Assembly (NCBI GenBank): GCA_036936605.1
Contig: JAUPFV010000002.1
Coordinates: 164,850,813-164,914,812, forward strand
Direction of reading: 5' to 3'
Origin: Limnanthes douglasii subsp. nivea
Taxonomy: Eukaryota > Streptophyta > Magnoliopsida > Brassicales > Limnanthaceae
Length of the DNA stretch: 64,000 nucleotides
Shown: positions 43,277-53,375 of the stretch, one piece after another
How the letters are laid out: each line of letters opens with the position of its first letter
Position numbering within the stretch: the first letter of the stretch is position 1
Translations under genes and position numbers: made by a program
Notes under the pieces: generated by a model
Database searches by the model: none
Seen by the model: only the letters and a program-made list of their open reading frames with translations
What the model was told of the DNA's origin: nothing

Positions 43277-43630
43277 CATTGAAATCTCCCACTATAGTCG
43301 CCAACTTAATACTAGACCAATCGATTGAAATCTCCCATTTTGGTCGCCAATTCGTTAAGTGTTAATCTAGTTCTTAAAATTAAAAGAGAGAGATTGATTT
43401 TAGAGAGAGAAAGTAAAAGTGAAAAGAAGTCACAACTTAAGAAAGTATCGATCCTTATATTAAGACCCTCAACCTTTATTTATAGGCGTTCAGACTTAGA
43501 GTAACAAATTTAGTTACACAAATGGGCCAATTGCATTTAGTCCCCATTTTTTACAAACAGCCTTAGATCTATCTTACATCTTAATCATATCATACTTTCA
43601 TTTATTACTATTAAGCCCTCAACATTCTAT
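43277..43630 (-). repeat. Element A primer-binding region (duplicated) and probable 5' LTR
   Basis: Minus strand TTGGCGACCAAAATGGGAG (about 43322-43342) matches the copy 1-3 primer-binding site; a second, degraded copy lies at 43291-43309. The sequence to about 43630 is probably the LTR, but its pair is not found in the window, so its limits are uncertain. Confidence 0.5.
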
Positions 43631-43639
43631 ATCCTTATC

Positions 43640-43870
43640 AGTATCTATCATACTCATTATATCTGGTTGCAAATCTATTATATTTATATATCATGTGTTG
43701 AGTCTATTATATTGATTATATCCAGTCTCATATCTATCATACTGATTACCTCTGGTTGTGCGTCTATCATATTAATATACCTAGTTTCACATCTATCATA
43801 TATGATTTCACATCTTTCATATTTAGTTATACATGATTTTTTCATTTTTAGATCTAACATAAGAAATAAA
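43640..43870. repeat. Degenerate tandem phrase TCTATCATAC..., about 30 bp
   Basis: About seven units starting TCTATCAT or TCTATTAT. The same phrase type is seen at 21190-22580 and 45000-45130. Confidence 0.65.
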
Positions 43871-44049
43871 CATATTTTGCAATAAAAACAGTATATAACA
43901 AAAGCCACCATTGATATCATCTTTAGCTATGATAGATAACAATACCTTTTTATATTTCACGTTTAAAAAATTTCATTAATAAATAAGTTTGGACGATAAA
44001 AATCAAAACCATGGAGATTAGAACCAAATGTTATGAAAGAGCGTTTAAA

Positions 44050-45000
44050 GATATTGGTTTCCAAAGTATACTCCAGTACGTAGTCACTACTACTATAAAA
44101 AATCTTTAATATTTTGAAATAATTCTTAAGTAGTTTATACGAAGTATGATTATTTCGTAGACAACCATCTTAGCTTTCTCTAGATTAATCGATAAAAGAC
44201 GATAAGAGATATCGAAACAATAGTCGTTTTAAAACAAATATTTTACACTTGCGACTGTAACATCAACATTGTTCTTAACACAATCACGTATCTCATTAAC
44301 AATCAAATCCGATGATAAATTCTTTCTACTTTCTTTGCAAAAACTAGTCCCACAAGTGTGAGGTTGGACATACAAAAACCAGTAGACTTCTCTTTTTAAC
44401 ATAAAGTCTTCAAGGATAGTCATTTGAATATTTTTTTGTGCAATAAAAAATTGTTATTTCTTTATTATTATGCAGATATTTGAAAGTAAAACCTTCTTGT
44501 AAGCTAACTTACTAAAATCTAATCTTAAACCTATTGCACTGTCTTAAAAACACCACTAATTTCATTAACCCAACCAACGTAGCAAGTTGTTTATTCTTAT
44601 GACCAATAAAATTCATATTAGAACTAATTTAACCACAAATAAAATCCTGATTTGAAGTTCCAAATAAACTTTGAGTAGTTTCTCTAACATTATCGTCAAC
44701 AAACAACATCATTTTTACTATCAATGATAACAATCGAAGCCCAAAAAGTATCAACAATTGATACCAAATCAACTAAATTACCATCACAACTTAAGATAAT
44801 ATTTTTAGGTCACCACAAAAATATCTCTATGTGAATTTACCTCGTAACAACACATTATATTTACTTAAAATAGATTTAACCATATCTTCAAAGTCTTGAA
44901 ACAAACCAAGATCACGAATTATAACTTCACCATTTAGTTTAAAAATATGCAGTCAACTTTTAGACATCGTGTAACTATGTTTTAAAATTCAAAAAGAAAA
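44050..45000 (-). pseudogene. Mutator-like (MULE) transposase remnant
   Basis: Minus strand. The 44423-44229 ORF has LKREVYWFLYVQPHTCGTSF and SDLIVNEIRDCVKNN, the WxxxxxxxHTC zinc-knuckle region of MULE transposases. Continuing in frame past a stop it reads NVDVTVASVKYLF, FDISYR and LEKAKMVVYE, matching the DISYRKAWLAKQKA-type segment of the family. Upstream (to about 45000) FKLNGEVIIRDLGLF-like sequence may be its N-terminus. The catalytic domain is missing. Confidence 0.6.
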
Positions 45001-45139
45001 TAACTAAACTAGATAAATAACAATAGTTTCGCATCTATTATTATAAAAATAACAATAGTCTCACATCTATAAAAATAAGTCTCACATTTGATGATTAACA
45101 CAGTCATCTATCCATCACATAATATGAGAAAAGTATCCA

Positions 45140-46247
45140 ATGTAATAATCACTATTATCTCTTGTCTCACATATACAAACAAGACGAGAGACACAAGACT
45201 CGTAATAGGCACGTGTTGATAACTTGATCTTCTTCATGAAAACTTATCCAAAATCTTACTTTTGAACTACATTTTACAGAAAAGCGGCAAAAAACAACAA
45301 ACACGAGTAAAACCTAACTCAATTAAACGTTTCAACTACATTTCATCGTTAAAAAACCTAAAATTAAGTAAAAACAGAATTAAAAACTAAAAAGTAAATA
45401 ACCTATAAAATCGACTATAAAGATAATATAGATTCAAAATTAATGATAAAATCAAATACAAATCAACAATGAAGTCAAAATATAAGAAGAAAGAAAAATT
45501 TAAAACAAGAAGAAAAAAATGAGAATCAAAGGAGAAGTTGAATCGTTATAGTATCTACAATCTATTGTAGATCCAAAAAATCTAAAGAGAAAAATAAAAA
45601 TAAAAATTACCCTATTATTATGATAGAAATAGAAAAAAAGGTTTGTAAAAAACATAAATACTTTTATATAATTTATTAAGGATATTTTGGATATTATGAA
45701 AAATAGTCCGGAGTTAGGTTGTAAATATAAAAATTAAATGGATCTTTTTATAGGTATATAAAAGTAAGGGTTTTGAATGGATAATAAATCGATCTTTAGA
45801 TGTTAATTGGTACTTAACCCAAATATTACTAGATCTAAAAAATTAGAATAATGTTTATTCAATATCTTGTTAAATAAACTATATTTATAGTAATTATGAT
45901 AGAATTTATAGTTGGCCAATATATACTTAAAAAAATTATTGCACTTCTTTTAGGAAATTTATGATAATTTCAATATGGTCTAAAACTACGTAGTAGTTCA
46001 ATTAATAATTTCCCTATCAGTAATCCCTAATCCCTAATGACATAATTTATATATATCTCCTTTGACTAAATTAGATTATCTGACAATATCCAAACTGGAT
46101 GTTTCAAACAGTTTGTTTGCTCGCACTTGAATGTCCGAAATTTTTAGATCGGAACCAAAGCTTGGGTTCAATGGCTTTTGGTATGACGCTCGATTCTCAT
46201 TCCCGGCAGGTGTTCCGGCATAAAACACGACCCACGTGCTAGAAACA
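45140..46247. other. AT-rich sequence without recognisable genes
   Basis: No coding signal or element ends identified. At 46080-46240 composition becomes less AT-rich, just before the LINE 3' end, and may be target-site sequence. Confidence 0.5.
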
Positions 46248-49200
46248 TTTTTTTTTGGGTATTAAAAACATTAAATTGAAATTAAAAGGTTCATACAAAG
46301 GATATGGGGTATTTCCCTCCAATTTCGTTCACAAATGACTTAAATTAGTCTTTTGACATACTAGGAAATAACATAAACTGAAACAAATCGAGACATGAGA
46401 AAAGGAGATCTCGTCCGTGACAAGTAGACCAGTGAGAAGCTCAATCAGCTAGACATCCGCATCAGCATCCACAATCAGCATCCGTAAGGAGTGTCAGGTC
46501 ACTAGCTGTCTGCTACAAAGGATCCCTGCAACAAAGAGAGTTATCAATAATAATTTTAGAAAGTCTAGCCAGTCTTGGTTCCTTGGAATCTAAACCGAAG
46601 ATTTGAGAAAATTCGGTGGGAGACCAAAGAGGCGGGGGCCGGGGGGGAACCAAAGGTTCCTTGGTTCCTCTCCTTCCAAACATGGTAGATTATCGCAGCG
46701 AAGCATGAATGCCAAATGGAGAGGTTTCGAGATGGAGACCAATTTGACGCTTCGCTAACCCAAGACTGCCAACAAGAGGCGATAATGGGGAAGCCTAATC
46801 TAGAACTTGCATTTGCCCAAATGCTCTGAGTGAAAGTACAATCATAGAGTAGATGAGGGGTAGTTTCGTTATCAGAGCAACAAAGCAGACAATGAGCTGG
46901 GATGTGGTAATCCCAGTTGAGCAAGCTTGTCACCAAAATAGCGAGCCAGAGAATGAAGGAATGACGAGGAATATTGAATTTGTTCCAAACTAACCCTGCC
47001 CATCCTACTTTAGGATGGGGCACCCTGAGAGCATGGTATGTATTATTGATGGAGAATTTTGGACACCCTTCTTTAGCATTCCAGAAGGGGATATCAACCG
47101 ATGATATGTTGGGAGGAGGGAGAGAGCGGATGAGGATTTGGATCTCCTGTAGACATGCTCGGCTTCGAGGGTTCGCAGTTCTGATATTCGATGGCCAGCT
47201 CCAGCTTCCATTGGTAATTATATCCGCAACCTTGAGATTTCTCCCAAGTCTAGAGTCCTTGATTGTGCTTTCGTCGTAATGGGAGGCTAGGGACGAAGGG
47301 ATGAGCCAGGCATCGAACCAGAAAGAGGTATCCTCGCCATTTCCAATTGCTATCCTGCATAAATTACAAGCCAAGGGACTAAGGCGAAGAATTTTCCGCC
47401 AAATCCAAGATAGAGAGGAACCCATCGAGAGGTTCCAAAAGATTTTATTTTTAATCTTTTCAGCTTTTATCCAGCAACTCCAAATGGATTGAGAGTTGTT
47501 ACTTACTATTGACCACAGGTGTTTGAGGACGGCCGCCTGATTCCAGATTTTGAGGTCCAGAATCCCAAGGCCGCCCTCCACAGTGGGCAAAGTAACTGTT
47601 TTCCAAGCTACTTTAGCACCATAGATTTTCATAGCCGATCCAGACCAAAGAAAACGACGAAGGTATTGAGTCAGTTCATTTAAAATCCTCGAGGGGAGGA
47701 TGAATATGGACGACCAATAGACCTGACCGGCGAAAAGAACAGACTTAATGAGTTGAAGTCGACCAGCATAAGAGAGATGCTTTGTGGTCCACGAATCAAT
47801 TCTAGAAGTAATTTTATGGATGAGAGGGCGACAATCTGAATGAGTAAGACGACTAGTGATAAGGGGAACCCCCAAATATTTAACAGGAAGGGATCCTTCC
47901 GGGAAGTTCAGGATATTACTTTTGGATGGATTTACTTTTAGACCAGAGAGAGTATAAAACTCCTCGAGTCCATCTTTAATGAGCTGAAGAGAGTTCACAT
48001 CTCCATGGCAGAAAATCATAAGATCATCAGCAAAACATAGATTGATGATTTTGAATTTTTGACATTTCCAATGAAAACGAAAGTTGCTATTTTTACTTTT
48101 CTCCTTAAGGATGCTGGAGAGAACCTGCATGACAAGGACAAAGAGGAATGGGGATAGATGGTCGCCTTGCCGGAGGCCTTTTCAACCTTTAAAGTTGCCA
48201 TGGGGGTCTCCATTAATATTTATGGAGTAGGAAGGAGAGGAAATACAAGCGATGATCCACGTGATCATTTTAACAGGGAAGTGCATGGCTACAAGAATAT
48301 CTAGAATGAGATGCCAATTGACATTGTCAAAAGCTTTCATTAAATCAATTTTGAGCGCGATTTTTTTGTCCCTAGCATTGGTGTGATATCCCTTCAATAG
48401 CTCTTGGGAAAGGAGTATATTATCAGAAATATTTCTCCCCTTGACAAAAGCCGATTGAGATTTATCAATCAGATAAGGAAGAGTATCCTTAATACGGTTG
48501 GCTAAGATCTTGGATATGATCTTGTAGCTAACATTACAAAGCGCTATTGGACGGAAATCAGAAGGTTTTGAAGGAGTGTTAATTTTAGGGATGAAAGCAA
48601 TAGAGGTTGAGCTCCAGGTGGCTGCCAAAGAATTAGACTGAAAGAAATCAAGGACACCGTTACAGATGTCGTTTTCAACAATACTCCAATTTGACTTGAA
48701 GAAACAAGAATTGAAACCGTCAGGGCCCGAAGCTTTATTACTATCAATACAGAATAAAGCCGATTTTATTTCTTCACGAGTGATCTCGCGAGTCATAGAA
48801 TCTGAGTCCGAAATGGTTACTTTAGAGGTAAGAAGAGAAGATATAGTCTCAAGGCCAGGGTATCCCTCAGGATGCCTGGCTCCAAGAGAGTTTTCAAAGA
48901 ATTTCACAAAGACTTTTGAGACACTAGCTGGAGTAGAGACTGTTACTACATTCTCATTACAGATAGAGATGATTCAGCTTGACATGTCGAAAACGTTGAC
49001 AGTATGTCTCTCTCCTTTCTCTCAATTATATAATAAAATTCAGTAATATAGATAAATATGGTAGATTATCTAGAGATAATTGTGGTGCGATGGACCGATC
49101 TTATTTCGAAAGAGGCGGGCCTTAATGCTATTATGGAAGAATTTAGTGTTTTTGTCTCCCAATTTGATCCACTTTTCTCTGGATTTTTGTTTAAGAAACG

Positions 49201-49510
49201 ATTCCTCAGCTCTGCTAAGAAAGATATATGAAGCGGAGGTTTCACATTCTTCAGAGACCAAAGAAGGATTGAGAGGATCTCTAGCAAGATTGAATTGAGC
49301 TTGAAAAAGTTTTTCCTGAGCTTTAATTACACGGGATCCAATATCACTAAATTACGATTAAGGCCAATAAAGACAGTCTGAAGGCGCCTCAACTTTTCCG
49401 AGACCAGATTCATCCCGGTGGAGGTAGCTGGGCTATTCCAGCTGGATTTAACGATCTCTTTGAAAAGGGGGTGCGAATGATAACATTTTGGCATGCGATG
49501 CAATTTAAAG
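46248..49510 (-). mobile_element. L1-like LINE, 5' truncated
   Basis: Minus strand with a 3' poly(A) tail (T9 at 46248-46256 on the plus strand). Coding parts: a decayed segment upstream of RT, RT, and a zf-RVT domain. The 5' end fades near 49510 in the region after the endonuclease, so the endonuclease is absent. I could not find a convincing target duplication. Confidence 0.88.
46565..49261 (-). pseudogene. LINE ORF2: reverse transcriptase and zf-RVT
   Basis: In order: SRAEESFLKQKSREKWIKLG and DKNTKFFH (49261-49070), a disrupted stretch (49066-48908), RT with IDSNKASGPDGFNSCFFKSN, STSIAFIPKIN, DFRPIALCNVSYKIISKILA and IALKIDLMKAFDNVNWHL (48907-48182). A frameshift near 48180 leads to CFADDLMIFCHGDVNS with the FADD active site, LKVNPSKSNIL and LPVKYLGVPL. 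It ends with the Cys/His zf-RVT region (FNIPRHSFILWLAI, HCLLCCSDNETTPHLLYDC). Only a few breaks, so it is a comparatively young copy. Confidence 0.9.
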
Positions 49511-50195
49511 AATTTGTAGAGTATGTTTTTACTACACACTCTCTTTTTCCAAGTACGCATGTCTCCGGGTCATGTGTCTCTGTCACTCAGTTCTATTAAT
49601 AAATCTTATCATTAAAGTCTCGTCTCCTTCGTATACGTGCATTATTGCGCCCTTAGGACTTTCTGAGGTCAATCATTAAGAAATGGGAGAACAAAACCCG
49701 GAAGGGAGGAATGCTTGCTCTATAAGTAGTTATGGAGCCGAACACTCTTCCTCACTTTAATATTTTAGAAACACAACTTTAATTTAGATAAATAATGATT
49801 AATTATTATTCTAACTTCAAGTTGCCGCAAAAACCCTTCTGATACCAACAACCGCCATAAAAACCTCAGTCGTAAATTTATAAGTCGCCGGGGAAACTCT
49901 CTCAAGGTTTTTCTGAACTTTTAGACAAAAGCTTACCGATCTGATTTGGTTTCAGGTTGTTTCCTATTAGTTGTCTATCCCCACCTTTCTTCCTCTTTTT
50001 GATATTTGATCAACGATTACGTCCCTAATCGGTTTGGCCGATCATTCACTAAAGGTAATTTCTTACTCTTATTTTTTTTTACTTAATTATGATGGATAAA
50101 ATTGTAGATCAATTTAAAAAGGTCTTAAAGTTCAATTTGAGAAACAATTGCTTCCGTTTTCTAAAAAAAATGTACGTTTTTTTTATATTACAGGT
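49511..50195. other. Unassigned sequence
   Basis: No convincing ORF. GCTTGCTCTATAAGTAG near 49705 is TATA-like, possibly from a decayed LTR or host promoter. Confidence 0.4.
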
Positions 50196-50199
50196 TTGG

Positions 50200-50685
50200 T
50201 CTTCGAATTAATTGCTAGGTTGTGGTAACACACTTCGACTAGAACATCTATTACATCTTATGTTTTCCAAGCAAAAACATCCAAATTGTGAGACAAAATC
50301 TACAATAGTTATTGACGTAATATTGGGGTTAGTAAGTTTCATATTCGAAGTACTTTTCCATCAGGAAACGTTTATTCCTCTATTTCTTCATTTATTGTCA
50401 ATGAATTGGGTTTCTCTCGGATCGTCAACCCCATCCTCGAAGTCGGAGGGAAACCCTATTGGTCGTTATTCATTCATTTTATTACCACTACTCGACCCTC
50501 AAATTCGAAGAGCCTTGGCATAATACTCTCTAACAAAATTTTGATCACTTCGGGCGACCACAAATCGATCTCCGATGAGATATTTAACGCATTGGTGGAC
50601 TGTTAACAATCCTCCATACATCCTCGATAACCAAGATCTTCCAAAAATGGTATTATAGCTTGTTGGACAATCTAGCCTCGAAATT
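50200..50685 (-). pseudogene. Tat-type pol fragment: protease end and linker
   Basis: Minus strand: LDCPTSYNTIFGRSWLSRMY, TVHQCVKYLIGDRFVVARSDQ and REYYAKALRI, then a linker ending in a region like CFCLENI. Closest to element A. Starts at the inverted repeat at 50672. Confidence 0.75.
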
Positions 50686-50749
50686 CCCGAATCTTGTTTT
50701 GCGGTAAGTGCAGTGTTGGTAAGTGAAGATTCGGGAATTTCGAGGCTAG
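50672..50749. repeat. Perfect 24-bp inverted repeat at a strand switch
   Basis: Left arm 50672-50695 begins CTAGCCTCGAAATTCC; right arm 50726-50749 is its exact complement; 30-bp loop. Pol coding flips from minus to plus strand here. Confidence 0.9.
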
Positions 50750-51080
50750 TTTATTACGTCAGCAAAAGTTTGGTAGCAGCAGAAAAAGATACTTGAAGCT
50801 CAAAACATTGGCTCTAGCTTTAGTTGTGGCCGCTAGAAAAATGCGCCCTTATTTTCAAGCTCACACTATTGAGGTTCAAACTTCATTCCCACTGAAAAAT
50901 ATTCTACAGCGCCCAGATATTTCTGGGAGGATGACTAAGTGGTTAGTTGAGTTGAGAAATTTTGACATCACCTTTTCACCTCAAACAGTTATTAAGACCC
51001 AATCCTTAGCAGATTTTCTTGTTGAATTTCACTCAAGCAGACTAGATGAAGAGATTAACAAGGATATACTTGGCGACTGA
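50700..51080 (+). pseudogene. RNase H fragment of a Tat-type element
   Basis: Plus strand: AVSAVLVSEDSGISRLVYYV, then after a stop and frame change LKTLALALVVAARKMRPYFQ, TSFPLKNILQRPDISGRMTK and TVIKTQSLADFLVEFHSS. This is RNase H 1 and its tail up to the border of the archaeal-type RNase H. Opposite in strand to the adjoining protease fragment. Confidence 0.78.
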
Positions 51081-52575
51081 AGCAGATCTCCTTGATGAAG
51101 GTTTGGTTAATTTGCGACTGATTCGAGGTGATGATTCAGTTAGAGAAGGTGAAATTCAAGGTATACTTGGCGTATGAGTTTTAGATGATTGACTTTCTTC
51201 TGTAAGAGAAAAAGGCGAGAAGACAAGAGTTTTGTTAGGATCGAAGTTAGAGTAATGTATTGTCTCTGTGGAAAATTGAGGAGCATTGCTTATCAATCCA
51301 ACTGCTCTATATTCATCTTACCTTTCACTTATGCAGAAATAATTGTACGCTCCGAAGACAGGTTTCTCTGGGAAAGATGGATTTCTCGGTTTTTCTCAGA
51401 GAAAAAATTCCTATAACTAATCATATGAGCTTTAGAGCATTGGGATAATGTGTTTCATAACTGTTTTACTGTAATGAACGTCATAATCTCTATGTTTTAG
51501 AATATGGATAAAGCTCTAAACCCCAAAAAGATAAGATTAATGTCATTTTTATGAAGATATGATGGTTGCTACCATGAGGCTACCCTTTGCTGATCTATTT
51601 CTTCCATCTCGGTGAAGGACGCTTAGAAAACGGGTGAATATCAAAGAGTCTGGAACCCTTTTGAAAAAAGCTAAGCATTAGCCCACTTCTAATACCGAAG
51701 GTTAAAAAAAGGTGGAGGTTGGGGCAGATAGTCGTAACGAAAGGATCAAAGAGATGAGAGTTATTGTGGCATAAAAACAAGGATGGTGTGGGTTCTCTAT
51801 TGAGCATCATGGGTCTACCATCCAATCACTTTGCAAGCTAGAAGGACCCTCTAATAGAATCTGCACCTAGCTGGGGATCCTATGGGAATCGGGATGCTAA
51901 AAACTCTAAGGGAAAAGAGAAGTATCCCTTTCTCATAGGCGCAAGATCTGCCCAAGTTTGTGGCTCAGTATACTAATGTTACAAAGACCACCACTACTAC
52001 CTATATCAAGTCTCTGCCCGAAGCATGTGCTTAGAAAGTCGCTTTCAACCTAAAGGCAACATCATTGTTATTTTTATTCATATGTTTAAGCAATATTCAG
52101 GCAATCTGGTTCCTTAAGTGATGCAAATAACATACCCTTTGTTCGTTTATCCCTTTGTAAGTGATTAACACCATAGTTTCCATCATCAAGAACCTAGCCT
52201 ATGGGAACCACTTAAATATTCCTGACTTTTCCAGCTTTCAAACAACCTACCTTTCGGTCGTCTCTCAATTGAATCCAACGATTCCTCACTATAAAGATGC
52301 TTAACTCTCTTTTTTAGATTTTCTTATATTTGAGAAAATAAAAAGCGACCAGAGAAGTTAAGTCGAGAGATGAAGAATGACTAGAGAAAATTATTGGTAA
52401 AATCATGTCTCGACAGGAAAGAAAAAATAAATCGATAAAAAAATACGTTTATGGTTTCAGTGTACTCTTAAGAAATCGATTAGGGTTCTTTGAAAAGCTA
52501 AGAAAAGTAGGGTTACTGAGCTTCTTTTTATTTAAAATAAATGTTTAAAAAAAAGCTTATATAGTTGGTTAAAGG
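51081..52575. other. Unassigned sequence left of copy 3
   Basis: Stop-rich in all frames. Near 51100 and 51160 a phrase AGG(A/T)ATACTTGGCG occurs twice. I recognise no element. Confidence 0.4.
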
Positions 52576-52948
52576 TGGTGTGGATTATTTTCGAGTGAGG
52601 GTCATTTGGTCAGGTGTTTTGCAGTGTTTCAAAGGTATTAAATGTTTGAGTGTTTTGTAGTGAGAGATTTAAGCTGCCTAGTTGTATATGTTCATTACCC
52701 TTATTCATGAAAGTGGTTGTGTATTTATACCCTTAATTATGGGCCACATGGGCTTTCGGGTCAAACTTATGAAACCGGGTCGAGTTAAAAAACCCATTAG
52801 TTTATTAAGTAGATTAACAATTAGCTTAATCAAAAAGTGATTAGTTTTTAGTACTTTTGTCCAGTTCGGATGGTTCAGTGGGTGGCTTTTGTCCGAATTG
52901 CCCCTGTCCGGTTTCTACAGTGAGTGGTGAAAATTTCCGGACTCATCA
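52576..52948 (-). repeat. 3' LTR of copy 3
   Basis: Starts TGGTGTGGATTATTTTCGAG and ends ACTCATCA; a polypurine tract (minus strand AAAAAAGGGG) follows at about 52953-52962. Confidence 0.94.
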
Positions 52949-53272
52949 GTAGCCCCTTTTTTAGGTTTTGTTCGAAGGCCTTTGGAAAGACCTTACGCTT
53001 TTGGGCACTTGTAACAATTTTCGGACGGATTTAGTGTTTAGAGAAGGATTCAACGGACTGAAAAACTCTTTAGAAGTTCAAAGGTTTTGCCATGGATCGT
53101 GGGACACGTGTCATCTTATGATTTGCCTCACCAGCCACTTTTCTCCTAGAACGACGCTCCCACTAATCCCAAAAATTAACCTCTTCATTTAATGCCTATG
53201 ACGTCAGCCGCCTTCAATCATTACTTTTGTTTTGTATTCTCTTAGATTCTTGGCATCTTTTTGTCTCATTAG

Positions 53273-53279
53273 TATAAAT
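53273..53279 (+). promoter_or_regulatory. Putative TATA box of the aORF (copy 3)
   Basis: TATAAAT in a context aligned with copy 2 at 33705-33711 and followed by the same TTTTACCATCT. Confidence 0.5.
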
Positions 53280-53375
53280 TACCTCATTTTCATTGTTTTA
53301 CCATCTTCATTACTCTCGCATTCCTTCATCTCAAAGCTTTTACCTCTCTTTTCAAAATATTTTGGGTGTGAGTTT

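Noticed and set aside
43640..43870. CRISPR-like array
   Set aside because: Units are degenerate, without constant repeats and unique spacers, and the genome is a plant.
49511..49620. Target-site duplication for the LINE at 46248-49510
   Set aside because: No sequence near its 5' end matches the bases next to the poly(A) tail.
51595..51825. Minus-strand ORF of 76 codons as a gene
   Set aside because: Short, no domain, and surrounded by stop-rich sequence in all frames.
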